From the NCBI GenBank assembly GCA_024236175.1, contig JACKKY010000001.1, positions 558,001-622,000 on the forward strand: DNA of 64,000 bases. The letters run 5' to 3'. Under the pieces are notes generated by a model, which was given only the letters and a program-made list of their open reading frames with translations, made no database searches and was not told the DNA's origin. Every line of letters starts with the position of its first letter. Position 1 is the first letter of the stretch. Origin of the DNA: Novosphingobium sp. Its GTDB lineage: Bacteria; Pseudomonadota; Alphaproteobacteria; Sphingomonadales; Sphingomonadaceae. The translations under genes were made by a program, and so were the position numbers. This document shows, piece after piece, positions 36,846-45,118 of the stretch.

Positions 36846-37895
36846 TCAATCGACCTTGAGCCGCCTGGCGATGGCGGCTTCGTCCATCATCTGCTTTCCG
36901 CGCCAATGCCCCATGCGAAGGCCGGTGCAGGTCATCTTGAAATGGGTGAAATCCTCATACCATTCGATGTCCGCAGCAGACTTTCCGGTGATCTCCTCCC
37001 AGCGGGCGATGGTTTCCTCACGCGTTCCCATGCCTTCGAGATAGGCGCCGTTCTGGGCGTTGCGGCCGTGCATGATCTCGGACAGCACGAGGAACCACGC
37101 AAGGTCATGCAGTGCGCCGCCCAGAGAGGGCTGTTCCCAGTCCATGACCGCGACGACTTCGAAATCGTCGTCGAACATCATGTTGCCGATGCGGGCATCG
37201 CCCCAGACGAGCCCTTCGGGCCGGTTTTCCGGCCATAGCGACTTCAGGCGTTCGAGAGACCTGGCCAGCGCCGGACTGCCGACGTGCTCCTGCACCCAGG
37301 CGGCGCCGCGCTCGTACTTGTCCCACTCCTGAGCCAGCCCGCTTTCGGCGCCCGGCGGCCCCTTGAGGAAACCGAGCTTTCCGAGCGGAACGCTCTGGAC
37401 CGCAGCGAGCTGTACCACCGCATTTTCCCAGAGCTTACGGCGCTGCTGCGGCGTCGATTCGGACAGCCAGCCCTCGCGCGCGTAGGGCGGAATGCTGACA
37501 GGGACGCGGCCCTGAACCTTCTCCATCACGAAGAAGGGATTGCCGAGAATCGAGGAATCCTCCTCGAACCACAACGGCTTGGCCACCTTCACATAGCTGC
37601 CCTCGTGCAGGACCTGCATGACCTTGTACTGTTCTTCGAACAGCGTATCGACGAAGACGGTGAAGCTCGACGGCTTGATCCGCACGACGCAGCCCTGCGC
37701 CCGTTCCTCTCCATCCTGGTTCCACTTCGCATCGAACAGGATGGTCTCATGCGACTGGCCGGCGCCTCGCGGATACGTCAGGTTGTCGACGACGATATCG
37801 GATGCGCCAGGCATCTTCGTCGCAAGCCAATTGGAAAGATCCCTCGCCAGCTCACCGAGATCCCGGGTCGCGGGCGCAACAATCACGTCGGACAA
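36846..37895 (-). CDS. Phosphotransferase (APH/choline-kinase fold) 2
   Basis: A 349-residue kinase of the same fold as the one at 28554. The catalytic loop reads WGDARIGN (Asp233, Asn238, with Trp in place of the usual His) and the metal Asp252 is in VMDWEQ. The TTG start has GGGAG 8 bases upstream. The promoter region carries site B of the 16-bp element. Such kinases occur next to acyl-CoA dehydrogenase or P450 genes in hydrophobic-substrate clusters. The phosphate acceptor is unknown; a hydroxylated product of a P450 is one possibility. Confidence 0.88.
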   Translation of the reverse strand: MSDVIVAPATRDLGELARDLSNWLATKMPGASDIVVDNLTYPRGAGQSHETILFDAKWNQDGEERAQGCVVRIKPSSFTVFVDTLFEEQYKVMQVLHEGSYVKVAKPLWFEEDSSILGNPFFVMEKVQGRVPVSIPPYAREGWLSESTPQQRRKLWENAVVQLAAVQSVPLGKLGFLKGPPGAESGLAQEWDKYERGAAWVQEHVGSPALARSLERLKSLWPENRPEGLVWGDARIGNMMFDDDFEVVAVMDWEQPSLGGALHDLAWFLVLSEIMHGRNAQNGAYLEGMGTREETIARWEEITGKSAADIEWYEDFTHFKMTCTGLRMGHWRGKQMMDEAAIARRLKVD

Positions 37896-37942
37896 TTTCG
37901 TCTCTCCCTACCGGCCGAACCATATCGGATTGCCGGTCCAAC

Positions 37943-37958
37943 ATTCGAAATGGCGAAT
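37943..37958 (-). promoter_or_regulatory. 16-bp element, site B
   Basis: On the minus strand ATTCGCCATTTCGAAT, with perfect half-sites and one base different from site A. It lies 47 bases upstream of the kinase 2 start. Proposed IclR-family operator. Confidence 0.7.
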
Positions 37959-37965
37959 TAATTTT

Positions 37966-37982
37966 CGCCTATCGAATAGGCG
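37966..37982. repeat. 7-3-7 inverted repeat next to site B
   Basis: CGCCTAT-CGA-ATAGGCG is a perfect inverted repeat starting 7 bases from site B. Its centre also carries CGAAT, so it may be a second, overlapping regulator site or the end hairpin of the IclR transcript. Confidence 0.45.
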
Positions 37983-38044
37983 TTCCGACCGTGCGGGTCA
38001 ACCCGACAACGCGGGGGCTGCGCCATTCGCGAGCTGCAATGGGG

Positions 38045-38902
38045 TCAGGCCATCTCTGCTGTTCGGCCCGAGACGAACGCGGAAATACGATCGCAAGCCT
38101 GTTTCAAACGATTGCCCGCGAACATAGCTTCGTCGCCGGTAAGCGCGGAGCGGAACCCGGCCATGACGAATGAGAAGGGCGCCCTGCCCTTGCTGTCGAA
38201 AATCGGCGCCATGATCGCGGCCAGCGGATAAAGGCTGTCCGGCTTCAGTTCCAGTTGCGGGCTCACCGGCACGTCGTCGCCTTCGGGCGGAATGAAACGG
38301 TCCTGCTGCGGATCGTCGTAGGACATGTTGAAGCCGGGCTTGCGGATATGGACGATGAAGCCGTGCTCGCGCACGAATTCCAGCCCCCTGCGGAACAACT
38401 CTTCCTGTTCCGCGTTTGGCCGCGGCTCGGTCCGCTCCAGCCAGGCTTCCGCTTCCTTCGGAGAACGCGCGAAGAACGGGATCGCCTGGGTCCAGTGCAG
38501 CTTCATCCTGGTGCCGAGCGGCACGGGATAGCCGACATGGCTGACCGACGCCGCGCGATCGCGCAGATGCATCGTGTCGCCTTCCAGGAAATAGGCGCCG
38601 CACACCACGTCGAACTCGTCGGCGATGCTGCGCATTTCGGGCTGCGCGACCTGCAGGGGCGAGAAATGCTCCGCGGCCACCCGGCCGATCGCGGCGAGCG
38701 CAGGCCCCAGCACATAGGTCTTGTCGCTCGTCCGATAGAGGTATCCGACGTCCACCAGACCCGTGAGCAGCGCATGGCACGTCGCCCGGCTGAGCTTCAG
38801 GGCGCGCACCAGATCTGTCAGGGCAAATGCCTGCCCAGGGTGATCGGCAATGAAATTCAGGATCGCCGCCACACGCCTGACGCCGGGAGAAGAACGCGAC
38901 AT
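38045..38902 (-). CDS. IclR family transcriptional regulator
   Basis: A 285-residue regulator: winged helix-turn-helix at about residues 8-60 (the segment ALTDLVRALKLSRATCHALL) and a C-terminal effector-binding GAF-like domain. IclR proteins bind short palindromes and respond to aromatic or organic-acid ligands. It is central in the catabolic island, and its own promoter carries site C of the 16-bp element, so autoregulation is likely. It probably controls the kinases, CoA-transferase operon, amidohydrolase operon and sulfotransferase. Whether it represses or activates cannot be told; site positions at transcription starts favour repression. Confidence 0.92.
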   Translation of the reverse strand: MSRSSPGVRRVAAILNFIADHPGQAFALTDLVRALKLSRATCHALLTGLVDVGYLYRTSDKTYVLGPALAAIGRVAAEHFSPLQVAQPEMRSIADEFDVVCGAYFLEGDTMHLRDRAASVSHVGYPVPLGTRMKLHWTQAIPFFARSPKEAEAWLERTEPRPNAEQEELFRRGLEFVREHGFIVHIRKPGFNMSYDDPQQDRFIPPEGDDVPVSPQLELKPDSLYPLAAIMAPIFDSKGRAPFSFVMAGFRSALTGDEAMFAGNRLKQACDRISAFVSGRTAEMA

Positions 38903-38922
38903 CTAACCGCCCAGAATTGTGT

Positions 38923-38938
38923 TTTCGCTATTTCGAAC
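38923..38938 (+). promoter_or_regulatory. 16-bp element, site C (iclR promoter)
   Basis: TTTCGCTATTTCGAAC, 14 of 16 matches, 20 bases before the IclR start. On the minus strand, TTGACG (38965-38970) and TAGGCC (38942-38947) with 17-base spacing form a weak promoter just upstream, so the element would lie close to the transcription start. Confidence 0.6.
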
Positions 38939-39029
38939 TCGGGCCTAGGACGTGAAATGCGGTGCGTCAATAGCACCCGGAAATTAGCCAAGGACAAGTG
39001 GTTCGGCAGCGATTCCCGTATCGTCGAGA

Positions 39030-40163
39030 CTAGAGATTGAAACGGTCTACGTAGACGGAAAAGGCCTCGCGAATGGCTTCCCGCGAAAGCCCGTATTCCT
39101 CTGCCGAGTAGCGGTGCTCGCCGTGAGCGCCGCGCGCGTTTCTCCGGTTGTAGTCATCAAGCCCCGCCCGGAACTCGGGCGTGAAATCGAAGCCGAGTTT
39201 TGCGTAAAGCGCCTCGAATGTCGCAATCGGCTGGGCAACGACATCATCGTTCCACACATCGATGAAACGATGCTCCCCGATCGCCTCGCGCGCCGCGAGA
39301 CCGCGGGTCATGCCATCCACCCAGAAATCGAGGAACCTTGGCCCGATGGCGCGCTTGTCCAGCGAGCCTTCGACGCAGCGTTGCAGGTGAAGCGTATGCT
39401 GCAGGCTGGACACCGACGGGATTACCTTGGCCGGATCGCGATGGGTCCATACGAATTTGGCGTCGGGATATTCCGCGGCGAAAGCTTCCAGCTTGAACAG
39501 GTGAACCGGCGCCTTGAGCAGCCAGAGATGCGGCGGCCGCCGCGACTGCAGCAGCTTCAGCACCCGCCGATGGTAGGCATAGGTGGATGCGAAGTCCGCA
39601 TCCGACCACCAGGCGATGTAGTCGTCCGGCATCGGATAGGCGCCGTTGTAGGCATGCATGTTCAACGGCGCGAGCATCACCAGGTCTTCCTCCGGACCGT
39701 CCGGGTCCATGATGTGCTGCGACTGCTGGCTTGCATATTCCTGCGCGACCTTGCGGGCGGAGACGGCGCGCGGATCGTCCTCTTCCTTGCCGGCTTCCGG
39801 CGGCGGAACCGGGCTCATCGCTTCCCAGCCCCGCAGGAAGCGATAGCGCGGGTCGGTCGCCATCATCCCGACGGTCGCCGTCGTTCCGGTCCGCGGCAGC
39901 CCGCAGACCAGCACCGGCCCCTCGATCTCCTGGTCCTCGATTTCGGGATGGTCCCTGTACCACTGCTCGATGCGCAGGCGGTTGGCGAGATCGGCGACGG
40001 TCTTGTCCATCGCTGCAGCAGCGGCACGCTCAGTCAACGGCAGCCGCGCGAAGGCATCCAGCGTGCGTTCCAGACCTACCTCGAAACCGGCCGGGCCGAA
40101 ATCATCCGATCCTGCCAGAGCAATCGCCCGCGCCTTGGCCTCGTCGGCCGTCAATATCGCCAA
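39030..40163 (-). CDS. Sulfotransferase family protein
   Basis: A 377-residue PAPS-dependent sulfotransferase. The 5'-phosphosulfate loop GLPRTGTT is at residues 88-95 and the 3'-phosphate segment FVWTHRDPAKVIPSVSSL is in the second half. The TTG start at 40163 has GGGGAGG about 9 bases upstream; a longer frame to 40196 lacks a site. It would transfer sulfate to a hydroxyl group, possibly one made by a P450. Family members of this long type act on sterols, glycolipids or unknown acceptors. Site E of the 16-bp element is upstream. Confidence 0.88.
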   Translation of the reverse strand: MAILTADEAKARAIALAGSDDFGPAGFEVGLERTLDAFARLPLTERAAAAAMDKTVADLANRLRIEQWYRDHPEIEDQEIEGPVLVCGLPRTGTTATVGMMATDPRYRFLRGWEAMSPVPPPEAGKEEDDPRAVSARKVAQEYASQQSQHIMDPDGPEEDLVMLAPLNMHAYNGAYPMPDDYIAWWSDADFASTYAYHRRVLKLLQSRRPPHLWLLKAPVHLFKLEAFAAEYPDAKFVWTHRDPAKVIPSVSSLQHTLHLQRCVEGSLDKRAIGPRFLDFWVDGMTRGLAAREAIGEHRFIDVWNDDVVAQPIATFEALYAKLGFDFTPEFRAGLDDYNRRNARGAHGEHRYSAEEYGLSREAIREAFSVYVDRFNL

Positions 40164-40233
40164 GTCCCGTGTCCTCCCCCGCCGCCGCCCCAACAATGGA
40201 GCGAGTCAAGCCGAGGGAGACTACGCAACGAAT

Positions 40234-40249
40234 TCGCTATTGCAAACGC
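40234..40249 (+). promoter_or_regulatory. 16-bp element, site E (weaker)
   Basis: ATTCGCTATTGCAAAC matches 13 of 16 positions, with the left half and core intact. It lies 70 bases upstream of the sulfotransferase start and 34 bases from the P450 (2) stop. A small inverted repeat (CAATC-AC-GATTG) is adjacent at about 40252-40263. Confidence 0.45.
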
Positions 40250-40283
40250 TCAATCACGATTGCGGATTTTCAGTTCGTTTGGA

Positions 40284-41543
40284 TCAATCCCAGCGGATCG
40301 GCAGCGAATCGAATGCGATGATATTGCCGGAATGGAATTTCACGGCCTTTTGCGCGTCGAGCCGGAAAGGCGGGAACCGCTTCAGCACCTGCTGGTACAG
40401 CACCTGCAGTTCGACGCGGGCAAGATGCGCTCCGAGGCAGCGGTGCACGCCGGCCCCGAAAGCGAGATGCACCTTGTTCTCGCGATCGAGGTGGTATTCT
40501 TCCGGCGACTTGAACTCGCGCGAGTCCAGATCGGCACCGGGATAGAACAGGACAAGCCACTCTCCCGGCTTCATCTTCCAGCCCGCGAATTCGACGTCCT
40601 TCGCCACCCTGCGCATCGGCATGGTGAAGCTGTAGCGGCGCAGCATCTCTTCGACCGCATCCTGGATCATATCCGGATTGGCGCGCAGCTTTTCCTGCAG
40701 GTCGGGATTCATGGCCAGGTGGCGAACGGCGAAGCCCATGCCGTTGATCACCGTGTCGAGACCCGCGACAAACAGCAGGACGCAATAGTCCTCCATCAGT
40801 TCCAGGGTCATCGGCTCGCCGTCGATCTCGGTCTGCCACAACAGGCTGATGATGTCGTCGCTGGGATTGTCCTTGCGCGCCATGATCTCGCCATGCATCG
40901 CGTCGGCCACCTTGCGCGACATGCTCGCTCCGCCCATCGCATTGTCGGACAGGGTCTGGGCGAGAAACTCATGCACGAGGTCGCGGAATTCGCCGAGCCT
41001 TTCGGGAGGCAGCCCCATCATCCGCAGGAACACGGTGACGGGCAGCGGCTCGGCGATGGCCGGGATGAAGTCGCAATGGCCCTGGTCAATGACCTTGTCG
41101 ATCAGCTCGTCGCAAAGCCCGCGAATCTCGTCGATCCGCGCCATCGCGGCCTTGGGAGAGAAGGTCTTCTGCAAGGGGCCACGGAACTTCGCGTGCTCGG
41201 GCGGGTCCATCGTGATCGGCGTCGCCATGGGAATGCGCGGCGCATCCTTGGGCATCATCGCCAGCATCGCGTCCATCTGTTCCTTGGGAAGGTAGGAGCT
41301 GGAGAAATGCTCCGGGTCCCGCGCCGCGTCGAAGGTTTCCTGGTACCCCATCGCAATCCAGCGCCCGCCATTGCGCGGTGTCCAGAAAACGGGCGGCGCC
41401 TCGCGCAGGATTTCCCGCAGGCGCTCGTGCGGATTTTCGAGCAGGCCCGGATCGAAGCGCATGTCGAAATCGTAGACCGCTTCGGGCGGGATATGATCGG
41501 GAACGGGAACGGCTTCGGTCAGCTGCTGGGTCACGGCGTCCAC
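40284..41543 (-). CDS. Cytochrome P450 (2)
   Basis: A 419-residue soluble P450. Cys369 is in FGAGVHRCLG, the ExxR motif in EEMLRRYS, the C-helix block is DPPEHAKFRG and the I-helix reads FVAGLDTVING with the normal acid-Thr pair. The GTG start has AGGAG 7 bases upstream. It is only distantly related to P450 (1) and probably oxidises another position or intermediate. The intergenic gap to the sulfotransferase is 120 bases, with site E inside. Confidence 0.93.
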   Translation of the reverse strand: MDAVTQQLTEAVPVPDHIPPEAVYDFDMRFDPGLLENPHERLREILREAPPVFWTPRNGGRWIAMGYQETFDAARDPEHFSSSYLPKEQMDAMLAMMPKDAPRIPMATPITMDPPEHAKFRGPLQKTFSPKAAMARIDEIRGLCDELIDKVIDQGHCDFIPAIAEPLPVTVFLRMMGLPPERLGEFRDLVHEFLAQTLSDNAMGGASMSRKVADAMHGEIMARKDNPSDDIISLLWQTEIDGEPMTLELMEDYCVLLFVAGLDTVINGMGFAVRHLAMNPDLQEKLRANPDMIQDAVEEMLRRYSFTMPMRRVAKDVEFAGWKMKPGEWLVLFYPGADLDSREFKSPEEYHLDRENKVHLAFGAGVHRCLGAHLARVELQVLYQQVLKRFPPFRLDAQKAVKFHSGNIIAFDSLPIRWD

Positions 41544-41568
41544 GCATCGTCTCCTGTTGGTTCGACTC

Positions 41569-41581
41569 TTTGCGATGCAAA
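41569..41581. repeat. TTTGC-GAT-GCAAA inverted repeat upstream of P450 (2)
   Basis: A 5-3-5 inverted repeat 25 bases before the GTG start. It resembles the right half of site E (TTGCAAAC) more than the main 16-bp element, so it may be a site for another regulator or a diverged operator. Confidence 0.35.
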
Positions 41582-41741
41582 CTAAGGTAATTCGCGTCCG
41601 TTGGCGACCGCTTTATGAGCTACACTCAATCACTATTCTCACGACAATCGAAAAGGCCCATTGCAGAGGTGCGGGCAAAGTCGATAGCCATGTCGCCGCA
41701 AGCCGGTTGAAGCTTTAGAACCTGCAGGAGAGAAACAGCCC

Positions 41742-42545
41742 ATGGAGCCAAGCCCTGAAATCGCCGCCAGGTTTTCCCTTGAAGGGAAAGTTGCCGTGGT
41801 CACCGGCGCCGCATCGGGATTGGGGCGGGAGGCATCGCGCCTGTTGAGCGAAGCGGGAGCGCGCGTCGTTCTCGCGGATGTCGATACGGCAGGGCTCGAA
41901 GAAACCGCGGCGACACTGCGCCAGGCGGGAGGCAATCCCGTCACTGTCCCGACGAACGTCGCGGACCGCAGCGACATGGAAGCGCTGGCCGACGCTGCCG
42001 TGCGCAAATGCGGCCGGCTCGACTGCTGGGTCAATTCGGCGGGCGTGACGCTCTGGGCCGGTGTGATGGAAGCGTCGAGCGAAGAAGCCGAGCGCGTCGT
42101 CGCAATCAACATGATGGGAACCTATTGGGGCTGCGCTGCCGCAGGTCGCGTGATGAAAGAGCAAGGCGGCGGCGGAGCCATCGTCAACATTTCCTCAACC
42201 GCAGGCGACAGCCCGGTGCCGACGCTTTCGGTCTACGGCATGACCAAGGCGGGCGTGAATCAGCTGACGCGGGTCTGCGCGAAGGAATTCGGCGGTTTCG
42301 GGGTGCGGGTGAATGCCGTGGTGCCCGGCTGGATCGACACGCCGATCAACACCAGCATGTATCGCGATGCATCGGGCGCGGTCGACCCGGAGATGCGGGG
42401 ACAGGTCATGGAGCAGATGGCCGCGTTGTCGCCGCTAGGCCTGACCGGCGAAGCCGTCGATATCGCAATGGCCGTGCTGTATCTGGCATCGGACGCCAGC
42501 CGGTTCGTTACCGGTGAAACGCTGCGGGTCAGCGGCGGAGTCTAG
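41742..42545 (+). CDS. SDR family oxidoreductase
   Basis: A 267-residue NAD(P)-dependent dehydrogenase with TGAASGLG at residues 21-28, NSAG, and catalytic YGMTK, so the active site is complete. The ATG follows GGAGAGAAACAGCCC. It would oxidise a hydroxyl made by the P450s or reduce a ketone. It is divergent from P450 (2) and converges on the luciferase-like gene. The C-terminal end (VTGETLRVSGGV) is typical of classical FabG-like members. Confidence 0.93.
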   Translation: MEPSPEIAARFSLEGKVAVVTGAASGLGREASRLLSEAGARVVLADVDTAGLEETAATLRQAGGNPVTVPTNVADRSDMEALADAAVRKCGRLDCWVNSAGVTLWAGVMEASSEEAERVVAINMMGTYWGCAAAGRVMKEQGGGGAIVNISSTAGDSPVPTLSVYGMTKAGVNQLTRVCAKEFGGFGVRVNAVVPGWIDTPINTSMYRDASGAVDPEMRGQVMEQMAALSPLGLTGEAVDIAMAVLYLASDASRFVTGETLRVSGGV

Positions 42546-42585
42546 GCGGGATAACCCTTGTCGGCGGACACCAGCGCCCGAGCTC

Positions 42586-43470
42586 CTACGACCGAGCGGG
42601 CGCCAGCAGTTCGAACAGCTTCTCGTCCTCGGGCGTGAGCAGTTCCCCTTCTTTCGGCATCACCTGAATGCTGACCTGGTCGGCGCCTGCGTCCCAGTGT
42701 TCCTGGATGCGCCGGCGAATCGCTTCCTCGTCGCCCCATGCCAGCATCGCATCCGCCAGCCGGTCCGATCCGCCATTGTCGAAATCCTCCGGGGTGAACC
42801 CCATCCGCAACAGATTGTTCCGGTAGTTCGGAATGGAGGCAAGGCCGGCCCCAAGGCCGCGCCCGTATGCGCGGGCCTTTTCCGGGTCGGTTTCCAGCAT
42901 CACCTTCTGTTCGACAAGCAGCAGCTTGTCCGGCCCGAGGATCTCTCGGGCCTGCGCGGTATGCTCGGGCGTGGTGGCGAAAGGATGGGCGCCGTCGGCC
43001 ATGGCCGCGGCCAGTTCCAGCATCCGGGGGCCAAGCGCGGCGATGACCGTGGGCGGCTTCTCGGCCAGCGGCGGCCCGGAATACTCGATGGCCGCCATCG
43101 CTTCGAGATAGGCCTTCATCGTCGTGACCGGCTTGCGATATTCGTGGCCGCGCATGCCTTCGACGATGAACGGATGCGAAATTCCGATGCCGAGCAGGAA
43201 GCGCCCGCCCGAAAGCTCGTTCAGGGCGTATTGCGCACCGACCATTGCCATCGGATCGCGGCCGTAGACATTGGCGACGCCGGTCGCGAGCTGCAGCCGA
43301 GTGGTGCCGGTGAGCAGGTGCGAGGCCAGCACCATCGGATCGCTGCCGAAGCCGTCATTGATCCACAAGGTGCCGTAACCCCAGCTCTCGAGCCGTTTCG
43401 CGATGCCCGAAAGCTGCGCGGACGGATAACCGATCGTGTTGATCCAGGCCCCGAGCCGTTCGAATTTCAT
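42586..43470 (-). CDS. Luciferase-like (LLM class) flavin-dependent oxidoreductase
   Basis: A 294-residue TIM-barrel enzyme of the bacterial luciferase-like group that uses FMN or F420. Typical blocks are MKFERLGAWINTIGYPS at the start, LQLATGVANVYGRDPMAM and SGGRFLLGIGISHP. The ATG at 43470 has GGGAG and AGGA upstream. In alphaproteobacteria such proteins are annotated as F420-dependent, but cofactor choice cannot be read here. It lies between the SDR and the isocitrate lyase regulator. Confidence 0.88.
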   Translation of the reverse strand: MKFERLGAWINTIGYPSAQLSGIAKRLESWGYGTLWINDGFGSDPMVLASHLLTGTTRLQLATGVANVYGRDPMAMVGAQYALNELSGGRFLLGIGISHPFIVEGMRGHEYRKPVTTMKAYLEAMAAIEYSGPPLAEKPPTVIAALGPRMLELAAAMADGAHPFATTPEHTAQAREILGPDKLLLVEQKVMLETDPEKARAYGRGLGAGLASIPNYRNNLLRMGFTPEDFDNGGSDRLADAMLAWGDEEAIRRRIQEHWDAGADQVSIQVMPKEGELLTPEDEKLFELLAPARS

Positions 43471-43572
43471 ATTCCTACTCCCAAACCATGCGTCGCCCGG
43501 CGTGGCTGCCCGCCAAGCATCAGCCCGGCGCTTTGTAACCATACAGCGGCCAATGAAGAAACCGTTCCCCGG

Positions 43573-44973
43573 TCAATTCTCCGCGAAGTTGAAAGGTGCG
43601 GCAACCCGGCGATAGTCGTCGGCAAGAATATCGCGTCCGATCGGCGGGAGGGACCGGGCGGCGCAGGAAGCGCGATGGCAGAGACGGCAGGTCACGCCGA
43701 TCGGCGTCGCCTCGACCGTCCGGGGGTCGGCACCGTCGGAGTAGACCAGCTTGCCGGCGTGCTCCGCGGCGCAGGCCAGTGCGACCGCCCGATAGACGAG
43801 CGGCCGGTCGAATCCTCCGCCACCCGAAGTGACCGTCCGGGCGATGGAGATGAAGCGCTGGCCGTCGGGCAGTTCCAGCCACTGCGGCACCACTTCCCCG
43901 GGGGTGCGGAATACCGAATGGACGTTCCACAACGGGCAGCTGCCCCCGTGGGCGGCGAAGGGAAAGCCGGCGCCATCCAGCCGCTTGGAGACATTGCCGG
44001 CCTGGTCGACGCGGATGAAGAAGAACGGCACCCGCTCCATCCCGGGCCGGTGCAGGGTCACGAGTCGATGGGCGGTCTGCTCGAAACTCGTGCCGAACTG
44101 GCGACTGAGCGCTTCGACGTCATAGCGGCGGCTCTCGACCGCTCGCGCGAATCGCTCGTAGGGCATCAGCAGCGCCGCTGCGGCGTAGCCAGCCAGCGAT
44201 CGCCGGACGAGATTGGCGACCGTCTTGCTCTCGAACGCCTCGGCGCGGACGATCCGGGCGATCTCGCTGCGCATGGCGGTATAGGCGATGTGGACGGCCA
44301 GCTGATAGGCGCGACTGGCGGCATCGAGAGTGTCGGCGATCAGCAGCTGTTCGTTGTGGCGGTCATAGCGCCGGATCGAATCGACCATCACGTCCGGCGG
44401 CAGGAAGCGCACGCGCACGCCCTTGCGCTTGGTCAGCCAGTCTTCGGCACCGCCGATCTCGGCGATCTCCTTCGAAAGTTCCTCGGCACTCGTATCGAGC
44501 GATGGGAAATAGTTGCGCTGCGCGGCGAGGTAACGCCGGGTTTCCGCGACCGGATCCGATTCCGCCGTATCGTTGCCGGTGACACGTTGTTCGGCAAGCG
44601 CCTGCTGTTCGCGGGAATACGCGCCGTGCAGGCGCAGCAGGGCCTCCGAAACGCCCGGGAAACTCGTCGCCAGGTCGGCCACTTCCAGCGCCGGCAGATC
44701 GATGTCGGCAAAGATCGGGTCGCGCAGCACATCGTTGATTCGCCGCGCGTAGTCCTCGCCGTCTTCCGAAGCGAGTTCGGCGACGTCGAGCCGGTAGGTC
44801 CGGGCAAGGCGAAGCAGCAAGTCGGCGGTGACAGGCCGCTGGTTGCGTTCGAGCAGTGCAACATAGGACGGCGAAATCTCGAGATCGTCGGCCATCGCCT
44901 GCTGGGTGAGGCCAAGTTCCCGACGCAGGCGGCGCAGCCGTGGTCCGAGGTAAAGCGGGCGGGTTTCTGCCAT
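43573..44973 (-). CDS. XRE/ScfR-type regulator of short-chain acyl metabolism
   Basis: A 466-residue regulator with an N-terminal Cro/CI helix-turn-helix (residues about 10-64, LGLTQQAMADDLEISPSYV), an ImmA/IrrE-like middle part and a C-terminal DUF2083-type domain with a Cys cluster (CRLCHRASC). This architecture is that of RamB/MccR/ScfR proteins, which sense propionyl- or acetyl-CoA status and control glyoxylate or methylcitrate genes. It is divergent from isocitrate lyase, and a perfect palindrome lies between the two genes, which supports control of aceA and of itself. Confidence 0.9.
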   Translation of the reverse strand: MAETRPLYLGPRLRRLRRELGLTQQAMADDLEISPSYVALLERNQRPVTADLLLRLARTYRLDVAELASEDGEDYARRINDVLRDPIFADIDLPALEVADLATSFPGVSEALLRLHGAYSREQQALAEQRVTGNDTAESDPVAETRRYLAAQRNYFPSLDTSAEELSKEIAEIGGAEDWLTKRKGVRVRFLPPDVMVDSIRRYDRHNEQLLIADTLDAASRAYQLAVHIAYTAMRSEIARIVRAEAFESKTVANLVRRSLAGYAAAALLMPYERFARAVESRRYDVEALSRQFGTSFEQTAHRLVTLHRPGMERVPFFFIRVDQAGNVSKRLDGAGFPFAAHGGSCPLWNVHSVFRTPGEVVPQWLELPDGQRFISIARTVTSGGGGFDRPLVYRAVALACAAEHAGKLVYSDGADPRTVEATPIGVTCRLCHRASCAARSLPPIGRDILADDYRRVAAPFNFAEN

Positions 44974-44999
44974 AAACTGGCATTTTGTCAGGTTATTAC

Positions 45000-45026
45000 A
45001 ACTTTACAAGGAAAATCTGTAAAGTT
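45000..45026. promoter_or_regulatory. Palindromic operator between scfR-type regulator and aceA
   Basis: AACTTTACA (45000-45008) and TGTAAAGTT (45018-45026) form a perfect 9-9-9 inverted repeat. A partial half-site (AAACTTTTCA) recurs at about 45063-45072. The half-site resembles the AACTTTGCAAA-like sites reported for RamB, as far as I recall. Likely target of the neighbouring regulator. Confidence 0.7.
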
Positions 45027-45118
45027 TGACAGGCCGACTCTGCAGGCCGTTCCGCAGCGCACAAACTTTTCATATCGGGCGCCCACACAACGGCAACGTT
45101 TTCATGAAGGATCTTGAA

